NCBI RefSeq assembly: GCF_025215095.1
Contig: NZ_JALHAP010000077.1
Location: 186,001-250,000 of the forward strand
Reading direction: 5' to 3'
DNA from: Dryocola boscaweniae
Lineage (GTDB): Bacteria > Pseudomonadota > Gammaproteobacteria > Enterobacterales > Enterobacteriaceae
Length of the DNA: 64,000 bases
This document shows, piece after piece, positions 21,507 through 30,107 of the stretch. The notes beneath the pieces were generated by a model. It searched no databases. It was given only the letters and a program-made list of their open reading frames with translations, and was not told where the DNA came from. The first letter of the stretch is position 1. Each line of letters starts with the position of its first letter. The position numbers were made by a program, and so were the translations under genes.

Positions 21507-23102
21507 ATGAAAAAACGTAAAATTGGTCTTGTAAATTATCTCTCCTACGGAGCAGGCGACTTCCTGGGGGCCGGGACGACAGCCTTGACCGCGGCCTGGC
21601 TGCTCTATTTTTATACTACCTTCTGCGGGCTTACGCCTATCGAGGCAACCTTCATCTTCGCGATGGCGAGGGTGCTTGACGCCGTGGTCAGCCCGCTGAT
21701 GGGCTATTTAACCGATAACTTCGGCTCCACCTGGGCGGGTAAACGCTTTGGTCGCCGTAAGTTCTTTATTCTGCTCGGTATACCTTTGGTCTTCAGCTAC
21801 AGCTTTATGTGGGTTGGGGAGATGAGCTACTGGTATTACCTGGTGACCTACCTGATTTTTGATGTGGTTTACACCATGATTCTGGTGCCTTACGAAACGT
21901 TGGTGCCGGAGATGACCGATGATTTCAAAAAGAAAACCAAATTCTCAGGCGCGCGAATTTCGATGGCGCAGCTTTCGGCTATTCTGGCGGCTTTCCTGCC
22001 GGGCATCCTGCTGAATCACTTCGGGAAAGACAACGCGGTTTCTTTCTTCTACGCAAGCCTGGTGTTTGCGACCCTGTGCGCCATCGTGTTGACAATGGTG
22101 TGGTTCTTCACCTGGGAGCGTCCGCGCGCTGAGTGGACGGAAGCCGCGCTGCGCGCTGAGGAAGAGAAGAAAACGCTGACTTTCGCCCAGAGCATGAAGC
22201 GCCTGAACGTTGAGCTGACCTCCACGCTGCGTATTAAAATCTTCCGCCAGCATCTGGGCATGTATCTGGGCGGTTATATCGCGCAGGACGTCTTCAACGC
22301 CGTCTTTACCTATTACGTGGTGTTCGTGCTGATGCAGAGCGCGTCTGTTGCCTCTAACCTGCTGGGCACCATGGCCATTCTGCAGTTTATCGCCGTTATC
22401 GGCATGATCCCGCTGTGCATCAAATATGGCCCGGCGCCGTCGTATCGCATGGTCGTCGTGCTGTTCGGCCTGAGCTCCATCTCTTACGCCCTGCTGTATT
22501 ACGCAGGCTTAAGCGATGTGTTCTCGCTGTTGCTGCTGGTTTCCGCAATTGCGGGCCTGGGCCGTGGCGGCATTAACTATGTGCCGTGGAATACTTATAC
22601 CTATATCGCTGACGTGGATGAAGTGATTACCGGGCAACGTCGGGAAGGGATCTTTGCGGGCATTATGACGCTGACGCGTAAAGCTTCTCAGGCCGGCGCG
22701 GTCATGCTGGTGGGCATCGTAATGCAGCTTTCCGGTTTTGTGTCCGGCCAGGCGACCCAGCCTGCGGCGGTCAGCCATACCATTTTAATGATTCTGAGCT
22801 TCGGCACGGTTGGCGTGCTGGCCTGCGGGTTCCTGATTTCCCTGCGCTTTAAACTCAATCTGCAAACGCACAGCGTGCTGCGTGAAGAGACGGCGAAAAT
22901 GCGCGTCGCCAATCGCGCGGTGCCGGAAGACATCACCCCGCAAGCCCGCGCAACCGTCGAAATGCTGGCGGGGATGCCGTATGAAAATCTCTGGGGTAAC
23001 AACAATATTGGTTACCTCAACCACCACAAACCCGCCGCGCCGACCCTGAAACAGGCCGCAGCCATGAACTCAAATTCGAACGCTACTCAGAGGTTAAGCT
23101 AA
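21507..23102 (+). CDS. GPH-family glycoside/uronide:cation symporter
   Basis: This 531-residue, twelve-helix transporter belongs to the glycoside-pentoside-hexuronide family (MelB/UidB/YicJ-like): LSYGAGDF at the N-terminus, the loop 2-3 segment DAVVSPLMGYLTDN, and GRRKFFIL after helix 2. It carries a 50-residue hydrophilic C-terminal tail with Asn/Gln-rich end. The next gene, overlapping by one base, is a GH105 unsaturated-uronyl hydrolase. The likely cargo is therefore an unsaturated rhamnogalacturonide or similar pectin disaccharide, as proposed for RhiT of Dickeya. ATG at 21507 is chosen over an upstream in-frame start because it aligns with family N-termini (MKKRKIGLVNYLSYG). Confidence 0.85.
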   Translation: MKKRKIGLVNYLSYGAGDFLGAGTTALTAAWLLYFYTTFCGLTPIEATFIFAMARVLDAVVSPLMGYLTDNFGSTWAGKRFGRRKFFILLGIPLVFSYSFMWVGEMSYWYYLVTYLIFDVVYTMILVPYETLVPEMTDDFKKKTKFSGARISMAQLSAILAAFLPGILLNHFGKDNAVSFFYASLVFATLCAIVLTMVWFFTWERPRAEWTEAALRAEEEKKTLTFAQSMKRLNVELTSTLRIKIFRQHLGMYLGGYIAQDVFNAVFTYYVVFVLMQSASVASNLLGTMAILQFIAVIGMIPLCIKYGPAPSYRMVVVLFGLSSISYALLYYAGLSDVFSLLLLVSAIAGLGRGGINYVPWNTYTYIADVDEVITGQRREGIFAGIMTLTRKASQAGAVMLVGIVMQLSGFVSGQATQPAAVSHTILMILSFGTVGVLACGFLISLRFKLNLQTHSVLREETAKMRVANRAVPEDITPQARATVEMLAGMPYENLWGNNNIGYLNHHKPAAPTLKQAAAMNSNSNATQRLS

Positions 23103-24241
23103 TGATTATTTACCCCGTCAGGCACAGCCCAAAACTGCGCCAGCCGGAGCGCTTCATCGCCCGGGATGAACTGAAGAACCTGATCCATAAGGTGACGGAT
23201 AACCTTATCAATATTAAAGATGAGACCGGCCAGTTCCTGCTGCGCCTGGACGATGGCCGCGTCATAGATACCAAAGGCTGGGCGGGCTGGGAGTGGACTC
23301 ACGGCGTCGGGCTGTACGGCATGTATCAGTATTATCGCCAGACGGGCGATGGGAAGATGCGCGAGATTATCGACGGCTGGTTTGCCGATCGTTTCGCAGA
23401 AGGGGCGACCACCAAAAACGTTAACACTATGGCGCCGTTCCTGACGCTTGCTTATCGCTACGAAGAAACGCGCGATCCTGCTTATCTGCCGTGGCTGGAG
23501 AGTTGGGCCGAGTGGGCGATGTATGAAATGCCGCGAACCCGGCACGGCGGCATGCAGCACATTACCCTGGCGGAAGAAAACCATCAGCAAATGTGGGATG
23601 ACACGCTGATGATGACGGTGCTGCCGCTGGCAAAAATTGGCAAGCTGCTCAATCGCCCGGAATACGTGGAAGAGGCGACCTACCAGTTCCTGCTGCACGT
23701 ACAAAACCTAATGGACAGAGAAACCGGGCTGTGGTTTCACGGCTGGAGTTATGAAGGCAATCATAACTTTGCTAACGCCCGCTGGGCCCGCGGCAACAGT
23801 TGGCTGACCATTGTGATCCCTGATTTTCTGGAGCTGGTGGATTTGCCGGAAAACAACGCGGTGCGCCGTTATTTGGTTCAGGTGCTGGAAAATCAGGTGG
23901 CGGCGCTTGCCCGCTGCCAGGATGACAGCGGTCTGTGGCATACGTTGCTAGACGATCCGCATTCTTATCTGGAAGCCTCGGCAACCGCAGGCTTTGCGTA
24001 TGGCATTCTGAAAGGCATTCGTAAGCGCTATATCAGCCAGGATTATAAAGACGTGGCTGAAAAGGCGATGAAGGGCATTGTGAAAAATATCTCGCCACAA
24101 GGCGAGCTGTTACAGGTTTCCTTCGGTACCGGGATGGGCGGCAACCTGGATTTCTATCGCCAGATCCCGTTGACTTCCATGCCTTACGGCCAGGCGATGG
24201 CGATTCTTTGTCTGGGCGAATATCTGCGTATTTATCTGTAA
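23102..24241 (+). CDS. GH105 unsaturated rhamnogalacturonyl hydrolase-like protein
   Basis: This 379-residue cytoplasmic (alpha/alpha)6-barrel hydrolase of glycoside hydrolase family 105 (YteR/YesR/RhiN group) hydrolyses the enol ether of unsaturated galacturonyl-rhamnose made by rhamnogalacturonan lyases. Visible family features are NVNTMAPF near residues 106-113, WDDTLMM at 165-171 containing the presumed catalytic Asp167 (the WxDTLxM motif), FHGWSY at 212-217 and WARGNSW at 228-234. No signal peptide, so the substrate must be imported, consistent with the co-transcribed GPH transporter that overlaps it by one base. No lyase or local regulator is present in the window. Confidence 0.85.
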   Translation: MIIYPVRHSPKLRQPERFIARDELKNLIHKVTDNLINIKDETGQFLLRLDDGRVIDTKGWAGWEWTHGVGLYGMYQYYRQTGDGKMREIIDGWFADRFAEGATTKNVNTMAPFLTLAYRYEETRDPAYLPWLESWAEWAMYEMPRTRHGGMQHITLAEENHQQMWDDTLMMTVLPLAKIGKLLNRPEYVEEATYQFLLHVQNLMDRETGLWFHGWSYEGNHNFANARWARGNSWLTIVIPDFLELVDLPENNAVRRYLVQVLENQVAALARCQDDSGLWHTLLDDPHSYLEASATAGFAYGILKGIRKRYISQDYKDVAEKAMKGIVKNISPQGELLQVSFGTGMGGNLDFYRQIPLTSMPYGQAMAILCLGEYLRIYL

Positions 24242-24243
24242 AC

Positions 24244-24279
24244 GTAGCGGTGGATGGCGCTTTCGCTTATCCACCCTAC
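24244..24279. repeat. REP-like palindrome, copy 1 of 3
   Basis: GTAGCGGTGGATGGCGC and GCTTATCCACCCTAC form an imperfect hairpin directly after the GH105 gene. It differs in core from copies 2 and 3. Confidence 0.65.
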
Positions 24280-24302
24280 AAAACGCTCATCCCATCACGA
24301 TC

Positions 24303-24334
24303 CCGTAGGTCGGGTAAGCGAAGCGTCACCCGAC
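24303..24334. repeat. REP-like palindrome, copy 2 of 3
   Basis: CCGTAGGTCGGGTAAGCG followed by AAGCGTCACCCGAC can fold as GTCGGGT/ACCCGAC. Near-identical to copy 3, in direct orientation 54 bases downstream. Confidence 0.7.
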
Positions 24335-24357
24335 ATAAATTATCCAACGATACCAGC

Positions 24358-24390
24358 CCGTAGGTCGGGTAAGCGTGAGCGCCACCCGAC
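24358..24390. repeat. REP-like palindrome, copy 3 of 3
   Basis: CCGTAGGTCGGGTAAGCG then TGAGCGCCACCCGAC, the same GTCGGGT/ACCCGAC stem as copy 2. The three copies fill most of the 290-base gap between the GH105 gene and the lpxA-like gene. Confidence 0.7.
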
Positions 24391-24531
24391 ATCCGGCCTT
24401 CCCGGTTAAGTTCAAAAAATAAAGAAAATATATAAGGCGTAATCGTGCCGGTATTTCAATATGCTTGTTCGATTCGATAAGCCCCTTCCTGGTTATTACC
24501 TCTTCTTTTTGTACCTTTTCAGGATCACCCG

Positions 24532-25329
24532 ATGTCCATTTCTTCCTTAGCCCGGATAGCCGCCAGCAGCCTGGTGGAAGCCGGTGCCATTATTGGCGCG
24601 CATGTCACCATTGGCCCTTTCTGCGTGATTGCGGCGGGCGTTGTTATCGGTGAGGGAACCGCTATCGGCTCCCATTCAGTTATCAACGGTCTGACAACCA
24701 TTGGCCGTGACAATACTTTCGGCCAGTACTCTTCCATTGGCGAAGTGAATCAGGATCTTAAGTACGCAAACGAACCGACCACCCTGGTGATTGGCGATCG
24801 AAATCAGATCGGGAAAAATGCTACTTTTCATCGCGGTACGGTTCAGGGACGTAGCGCCACCCTTATCGGTAACGACAACCTTTTCCTTGACAGCGTTCAC
24901 ATCGGCCATGACTGCGTTGTCGGGAATGGCACGCAGATAGGCGATAATAGCGGGCTGGCGGGACACGTTGAGCTGGATGACGAAGCCCGGATTGGTTTTA
25001 TGTGCGCCATTCATCAGTTTTGCGTGCTGGGCGTCGGGGCCCGCATCGTCGATCGGTCCGCCGTAGTACAGGATGTTCCGCCTTTTGTGATAGCAAAGGG
25101 GAATCGTGCGGTGCCTGCGGGCATCAACGCGACGTCGAAAACTTTTCTCGCCCTGGAAAAATACCAGCAGGATTTGATTCATACCTTTTACGATATGCTT
25201 TATCACCAGTCGCTGGCATTAGAAGAAGTGAAACAGGCTTTGAAAATAATGGAAAGCGATTATCCGGTGATGGGACTTTTTGACAGTTTCTGGACGCGTT
25301 CGGCGCGTGGAATTATTCGCCAGAAATAA
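24532..25329 (+). CDS. LpxA-like UDP-GlcNAc acyltransferase (paralogue outside the lpx cluster)
   Basis: This 265-residue hexapeptide-repeat acyltransferase resembles LpxA, which puts the first 3-hydroxyacyl chain on UDP-GlcNAc in lipid A synthesis. The left-handed beta-helix repeats run from about residue 10 to 200, followed by the helical C-terminal domain. The LpxA catalytic and substrate residues are kept with an offset of one: Lys77 (DLKYA region), His123 and catalytic His126 in VHIGHDC, His145 in AGH, His161 in IHQFC; HRGTVQG is also intact. The sequence is clearly diverged from canonical enteric LpxA, and no lpxD, fabZ or lpxB is adjacent, so it is probably a second copy. Acyl or sugar specificity is unknown. 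Confidence 0.8.
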   Translation: MSISSLARIAASSLVEAGAIIGAHVTIGPFCVIAAGVVIGEGTAIGSHSVINGLTTIGRDNTFGQYSSIGEVNQDLKYANEPTTLVIGDRNQIGKNATFHRGTVQGRSATLIGNDNLFLDSVHIGHDCVVGNGTQIGDNSGLAGHVELDDEARIGFMCAIHQFCVLGVGARIVDRSAVVQDVPPFVIAKGNRAVPAGINATSKTFLALEKYQQDLIHTFYDMLYHQSLALEEVKQALKIMESDYPVMGLFDSFWTRSARGIIRQK

Positions 25330-25330
25330 A

Positions 25331-25366
25331 AAGACCCGCGCGTTCGTTAAGGACGGCGGGTCTTTT
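25331..25366. terminator. Bidirectional terminator between the lpxA-like gene and argS
   Basis: AAGACCCGC and GCGGGTCTT form a stem with A-run and T-run on either side, serving both convergent genes. Confidence 0.8.
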
Positions 25367-25370
25367 GCTG

Positions 25371-27104
25371 TTACATACGTTCTACAGTTTCGATACCCAG
25401 CGTATCCAGACCCAGCTTCAGGGTTTTCGCCGTCAGCAGGGCCAACTTCAGACGGCTGTCGCGGGCTTGCTCAGAATCTGCGGTAAGAATAGGGCAGTGT
25501 TCGTAGAAGCTGGAGAACAGGCCCGCCAGATCGTACAGGTAAGAGCACATCACGTGCGGCGTGCCGTCGCGGGCGACAACGTTCAGCGTTTCTTCGAACT
25601 GCAGCAGGCGCGCGGCAAGCTGCGCTTCACGGTCTTCGGTAATAACGACCGGCGCTTTCAGCAGTTCGGCTTCATTCACATTGGCTTTACGGAACACGGA
25701 AAGCACGCGGGTATAGGCGTACTGCATGTACGGCGCGGTGTTGCCTTCGAAGGCCAGCATGTTGTCCCAGTCGAAGATGTAATCCGTAGTACGGCTTTTA
25801 GACAGATCGGCGTATTTCACGGCGCCAATGCCGACCGCGTTTGCCAGAGCTTCCAGCTCGGCGGCAGGCATATCCGGATTTTTCGCCGCGACCAGGTTGC
25901 GCGCGCGCTCCATTGCCTCATCCAGCAGATCGGTCAGTTTTACGGTACCGCCAGAGCGGGTTTTAAACGGCTTGCCGTCTTTACCTAACATCATGCCGAA
26001 CATCTGGTGTTCCAGCGGAACGGAATCCGGCACGTAGCCAGCCTTACGCACGATGGTCCACGCCTGCATCAGGTGCTGGTGCTGACGGGAATCGATGAAG
26101 TAGAGCACGCGGTCCGCATGCAGCGTTTCATAACGGTATTTTGCGCAGGCGATGTCGGTGGTGGTGTAAAGGTAGCCGCCGTCTTTTTTCTGGATGATAA
26201 CGCCCATCGGGTCGCCATCTTTATTCTTGAACTCGTCCAGGAAGACCACGGTTGCGCCTTCGCTTTCCACCGCCAGACCTTTTTCTTTCAGATCCGCCAC
26301 GATGCCCGGCAGCATTGGGTTATAAAGGCTTTCACCCATCACGTCGTCACGGGTCAGCGTAACGTTGAGTCGGTCATAGGTTTTTTGGTTCTGAGCCATG
26401 GTGATGTCGACAAGCTTGCGCCACATTTCACGGCAGTATTCATCGCCGCCCTGCAGCTTCACCACGTAACCGCGCGCGCGTTCCGCAAAGGCTTCGTCTT
26501 CGTCGTAGTGTTTCTTCGCCGCGCGATAGAATTCTTCCAGGTCGGCCAGCGCCATTTCACCGGCGTTTTCCTGCTGCTGTTTTTCAAGATACGCAATCAG
26601 CATGCCGAACTGCGTGCCCCAGTCGCCCACGTGGTTTGCGCGAATAACTTTATGGCCGAGGAATTCCAGGGTACGCACCGCCGCATCGCCAATAATCGTC
26701 GAGCGGATGTGGCCGACGTGCATCTCTTTTGCCACGTTTGGCGCGGAGTAATCGACGACAATGGTTTGTGGCGCAACGGCATTCACGCCGACGCGGTCGG
26801 AGGCGACGGCCGCATCGACGCTGTTAGCGAGGAATTGCGGGTCAAGGAAGATATTGATAAAGCCTGGGCCTGCGATTTCAACTTTGCTTGCGATCCCGGT
26901 CAGATCCAGATTAGCGATAACGGACTCTGCGACTTGTCGCGGCGGCTTGCCCAGGGACCTGGCAACGGACATCACGCCATTGGCCTGATAGTCGCCGAAC
27001 TGGACTTTGGCTGACTGACGAACCTGCGGTTCGCAATCCGCAGGCGCACCTGCGGCAACCATGGCCTGACGGACTTTATCTGAGAGAAGAGCCTGAATAT
27101 TCAC
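25371..27104 (-). CDS. argS: Arginyl-tRNA synthetase
   Basis: This class I aminoacyl-tRNA synthetase is 577 residues, the E. coli length. It has the N-terminal Add-1 domain, the HIGH-type motif HVGH at 129-132 in the Rossmann catalytic core, and the C-terminal DALR anticodon-binding domain (C-terminus ...LGIETVERM). Like other ArgRS it lacks a standard KMSKS; the [10 protein letters not shown] segment takes that place. Essential, monocistronic, convergent with the lpxA-like gene. Confidence 0.99.
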   Translation of the reverse strand: MNIQALLSDKVRQAMVAAGAPADCEPQVRQSAKVQFGDYQANGVMSVARSLGKPPRQVAESVIANLDLTGIASKVEIAGPGFINIFLDPQFLANSVDAAVASDRVGVNAVAPQTIVVDYSAPNVAKEMHVGHIRSTIIGDAAVRTLEFLGHKVIRANHVGDWGTQFGMLIAYLEKQQQENAGEMALADLEEFYRAAKKHYDEDEAFAERARGYVVKLQGGDEYCREMWRKLVDITMAQNQKTYDRLNVTLTRDDVMGESLYNPMLPGIVADLKEKGLAVESEGATVVFLDEFKNKDGDPMGVIIQKKDGGYLYTTTDIACAKYRYETLHADRVLYFIDSRQHQHLMQAWTIVRKAGYVPDSVPLEHQMFGMMLGKDGKPFKTRSGGTVKLTDLLDEAMERARNLVAAKNPDMPAAELEALANAVGIGAVKYADLSKSRTTDYIFDWDNMLAFEGNTAPYMQYAYTRVLSVFRKANVNEAELLKAPVVITEDREAQLAARLLQFEETLNVVARDGTPHVMCSYLYDLAGLFSSFYEHCPILTADSEQARDSRLKLALLTAKTLKLGLDTLGIETVERM

Positions 27105-27353
27105 CGGGATACCTTACATTTTGCTAAGGGCTGCCGTGTCGTTACCGCAGCCGTATCGTGGGGGATAAAATAAGGGCGTAAGTATAACTTTATTTATCCG
27201 CCTTCGTCAGCAAAAGCCTTGCCCTGCGCGCCCTGAACTATTATCAACGGTATAGTGAATAACCATTCATCCATTTCAGCGCATAAGGGGTGTTGGTGAG
27301 GCTGCCGGAAAAAGGTAGATTAGCCCCCCTTCGCTACCTTAAAGGACGACGTC

Positions 27354-27917
27354 ATGGCTAACTGGCAGACAATTGAAGAACTGAATGATATTTCAGCGGA
27401 TCTTCCGCGATTTACAAAAGCGTTAACGGAACTTGCCACGCGCCTGGATCTGGAGTTTGCGTCCCTTGACGCCGATCACATTTCATTGCGCTGTCATCAG
27501 AATGCTACGGCGGAGCGCTGGCGTAACGGCTTTGAAAAATGTGGGACGCTGCTGTCGGAAAATATCATCAACGATCGGCCTATTTGCCTGTTCCGCCTCG
27601 ACGAACCTGTCTGCGTTGAGCACTGGAAATTTACCATTGTCGAGCTGCCGTGGCCGGGCGAGAAACGCTATCCGCACGAAGGCTGGGAGCATGTTGAAAT
27701 TGTGCTGCCGGGCGACCCGCAAACGCTGAATGCCCGCGCGCTGGATTTAATGTCCGATGCCGGTTTGCGGCAGACGGGAATTTCCGTCAAGACCAGCTCG
27801 CCGAAAGGGGAGCGCGAGCGTTTGCCGAATCCAACGCTTGCGGTTACCGACGGGAAAGTTACTGTCAAATTCCATCCGTGGAGTATTGAAGAGATCGTTG
27901 CCAGCGAGCAGGAATAA
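27354..27917 (+). CDS. yecM: YecM, VOC-superfamily protein of unknown function
   Basis: The 187-residue protein is strongly similar to E. coli YecM (188), whose fold belongs to the vicinal-oxygen-chelate metal-binding class. Conserved features are DHISLRCHQNATAERWR (45-57 region) and PGEKRYPHEGWEHVEIV, whose His and Glu residues could bind metal. The reaction is not known. It is a single gene divergent from argS. Confidence 0.9.
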   Translation: MANWQTIEELNDISADLPRFTKALTELATRLDLEFASLDADHISLRCHQNATAERWRNGFEKCGTLLSENIINDRPICLFRLDEPVCVEHWKFTIVELPWPGEKRYPHEGWEHVEIVLPGDPQTLNARALDLMSDAGLRQTGISVKTSSPKGERERLPNPTLAVTDGKVTVKFHPWSIEEIVASEQE

Positions 27918-27937
27918 TTTCGCGCGGCGGGACGCGC

Positions 27938-29077
27938 TTACAGAGCGTTAACCGCCGCCGACATTCTTTTGATTGCTTCTTCAAGCGTTGCCGTCGTGCA
28001 ACCAAAGTTTATCCGCACGAATTTTGCTTCGCCAAAATCAGCCCCGGGCGAGAAGCCCAGTCCGGCTTTCTGGAAGAATAACGTTGGGTTATCAACCGCC
28101 AACCGGCTTGCGTCTACCCATCCCAGATAGGTCGCTTCCGGAGAGGTCATTTTCAGTCCCTCAATGTGATTGACGGCGCTGACCAGCCTGTCGCGGTTGC
28201 GACGTAAATACGCCAGCAGTTCCTGTAACCACGGCTCGCCATCACGCCAGGCGGCGGTTGCTGCGGTTAATGCCAGCACGTCCACGTTCGGTACAATGCC
28301 GTCGCGCGTTCGGTTAAAGCGCTTGCGCAATTCCGGGTTGGGAATAATAGCGACTGAAGCGCCAAGGCCTGCAATATTGAACGTTTTGGACGGTGAAATC
28401 AGCGTGATGGAACGCTGCTCAGCGTCCGCGCTTAACGTGGCAAACGGAATATGTTTTACGCCGGGTTCAAGCACCAGATCACAATGAATTTCATCGGAGC
28501 AGACGATCAAATCATGGCGCTGAGCGAAGGCCAACTGCTGCTCAAGTTCTTCGCGGCGATAAACCGTGCCGCCGGGGTTTTGCGGATTGCACAGCATCAG
28601 CAATTTCTCTTTGCCGGTGAGTGAAGGCGCAAGCGACGGTAAATCCATTATCCAGCGGCCCTTATCGAGCCGAAGCGGGGCGTTAATCTGCGAACGTTGT
28701 GCGAAGGCGGAGGATTTTTTAAAGGGCGGGTAGACCGGCGTTGGCGCGATAGTCGTCTCGGCTGTTTCGGTAAAGGCCCGAACGGTGAGGTTCAGCCCGG
28801 CGACAATACCGGGAAGGATAACAATCCATTCTGGTTTTATTTGCCACTGATAGCGGCTGGCCATGCGCTCGACCACCACGTCGATTAACGCATGGGGCCT
28901 GTCGCCGTAGCCGAAAACGCCGTGTTCCACGCGCTTATGGATGGCATCCAGAATGCAGGGCGGCGAACGGAAATCCATATCGGCCACCCACATCGGTAGC
29001 ACGTCGTTACCATATTTATTCCACTTCACGCTGTCGCTGTGACGCCGGTCGATCCCTTCGTCGAAATTGAATGCCAT
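27938..29077 (-). CDS. PatB/MalY-type PLP-dependent C-S lyase or aminotransferase
   Basis: This 379-residue fold-type I PLP enzyme is of the PatB/MalY group (cystathionine beta-lyase-like). It has WVADMDF near residue 30, CNPQNPGG (163-170), SDEIHCDL with Asp195 pairing to the PLP nitrogen, and SPSKTFNIAGL with the Schiff-base Lys231. Group members cleave C-S bonds of cystathionine or cysteine conjugates; E. coli MalY also represses MalT, which cannot be inferred here. It lies opposite to yecM and cutC, where E. coli has no such gene as far as I recall, so it appears accessory. Confidence 0.85.
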   Translation of the reverse strand: MAFNFDEGIDRRHSDSVKWNKYGNDVLPMWVADMDFRSPPCILDAIHKRVEHGVFGYGDRPHALIDVVVERMASRYQWQIKPEWIVILPGIVAGLNLTVRAFTETAETTIAPTPVYPPFKKSSAFAQRSQINAPLRLDKGRWIMDLPSLAPSLTGKEKLLMLCNPQNPGGTVYRREELEQQLAFAQRHDLIVCSDEIHCDLVLEPGVKHIPFATLSADAEQRSITLISPSKTFNIAGLGASVAIIPNPELRKRFNRTRDGIVPNVDVLALTAATAAWRDGEPWLQELLAYLRRNRDRLVSAVNHIEGLKMTSPEATYLGWVDASRLAVDNPTLFFQKAGLGFSPGADFGEAKFVRINFGCTTATLEEAIKRMSAAVNAL

Positions 29078-29168
29078 GATAAGTTACCCTTTTGTGAACA
29101 TCGTTTCAGGTTATCATTCTGACCCAATGAGACAACCGCATAGCAGAAGTTTTTTTAAGGAGTAATCA

Positions 29169-29918
29169 ATGGCTAAGCTGGAAATATGCTGTTATGGCAT
29201 CGATTGTGCCCTGACGGCTGAACAGGCCGGAGCGGACCGCATTGAGTTATGCGCGGCGCCTAAAGAAGGCGGGTTAACGCCTTCAGCAGGCGTGCTGCGA
29301 AAGGTAAAACAGCTAGTTTCGATTCCCGTACACCCCATTATTCGCCCTCGCGGCGGCGATTTTTGCTACACCGAGCGTGAGTTCGCCGCCATGCTCGAAG
29401 ATATCGCCTTCGTGCGTGAGCTGGGCTATCCGGGCCTGGTTATCGGCATGCTGGATGAAGAAGGGCATGTTGATGTTGAACGTATGAAGCAAGTGATGGA
29501 TGCAAGCCGCGGCATGGCCGTTACCTTCCATCGCGCTTTCGATATGTGCCACAACCCGACTCAGGCGCTGGAACAGCTAACGGATTTGGGCGTTGCGCGC
29601 ATCCTTACGTCCGGCCAGCAGCAGAGCGCTGAATCAGGACTTTCACTGCTTAGGGAACTAAAACAGCATTCCCGTGCTCCAATCATTATGGCAGGCTCTG
29701 GGGTGCGTTTGAGCAACCTGCAAAAGTTCGTGGAACAAGGGATTGATGAGGTGCACAGCTCCGCAGGCCAGAACGTTGCTTCGGTGATGCGTTACCGCAA
29801 GGCGGGGGTTTCGATGAGTGCGGATGCCGAAGCTGATGAGTTTAATCGCTACTGCGTTGATGGCGACGTGGTGGCGGCAATGAAAGCCGTGTTGGTTGCC
29901 GCAAAAACGGCAGCCTGA
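29169..29918 (+). CDS. cutC: CutC family protein
   Basis: This cytoplasmic TIM-barrel protein of 249 residues (248 in E. coli) is historically linked to copper tolerance; the mechanism is disputed and the copper phenotype in E. coli has been attributed to MicL RNA from the cutC 3' region. Family segments [18 protein letters not shown] and VTFHRAFD are present. AAGGAG precedes the ATG. Confidence 0.93.
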   Translation: MAKLEICCYGIDCALTAEQAGADRIELCAAPKEGGLTPSAGVLRKVKQLVSIPVHPIIRPRGGDFCYTEREFAAMLEDIAFVRELGYPGLVIGMLDEEGHVDVERMKQVMDASRGMAVTFHRAFDMCHNPTQALEQLTDLGVARILTSGQQQSAESGLSLLRELKQHSRAPIIMAGSGVRLSNLQKFVEQGIDEVHSSAGQNVASVMRYRKAGVSMSADAEADEFNRYCVDGDVVAAMKAVLVAAKTAA

Positions 29919-29976
29919 CCGCTAAAAGTTTTTAACCGCGCATCATGTCGCCCAATGTGATGTTTGCTCGTACCAG

Positions 29977-30005
29977 GCCCCGGTGCTTTACCGGGGCTTT
30001 TTTTA
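29977..30005 (+). terminator. Intrinsic terminator of cutC
   Basis: GCCCCGGT pairs with ACCGGGGC around a 5-base loop and is followed by a run of seven T. In E. coli the cutC 3' end gives the sigma-E-dependent small RNA MicL; whether it exists here could not be judged by eye. Confidence 0.88.
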
Positions 30006-30107
30006 TGTATTTTGGGGGGCCTGCGACAGCAGGGATGAATGAGACTGCTGCGTAAGGCTCCGAGCTAAATGCTTCTGCAAACCTCCCCGGCAGCCTGTGC
30101 ATCGCCG

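Noticed and set aside
24244..24390. CRISPR-like spacing of repeats
   Set aside because: Only three units, each internally palindromic and REP-like, unequal spacing and no cas genes.
26007..27014. 335-codon open frame on the + strand opposite argS
   Set aside because: It is fully antisense to a clear argS, has no family resemblance and follows from codon bias of the real gene.
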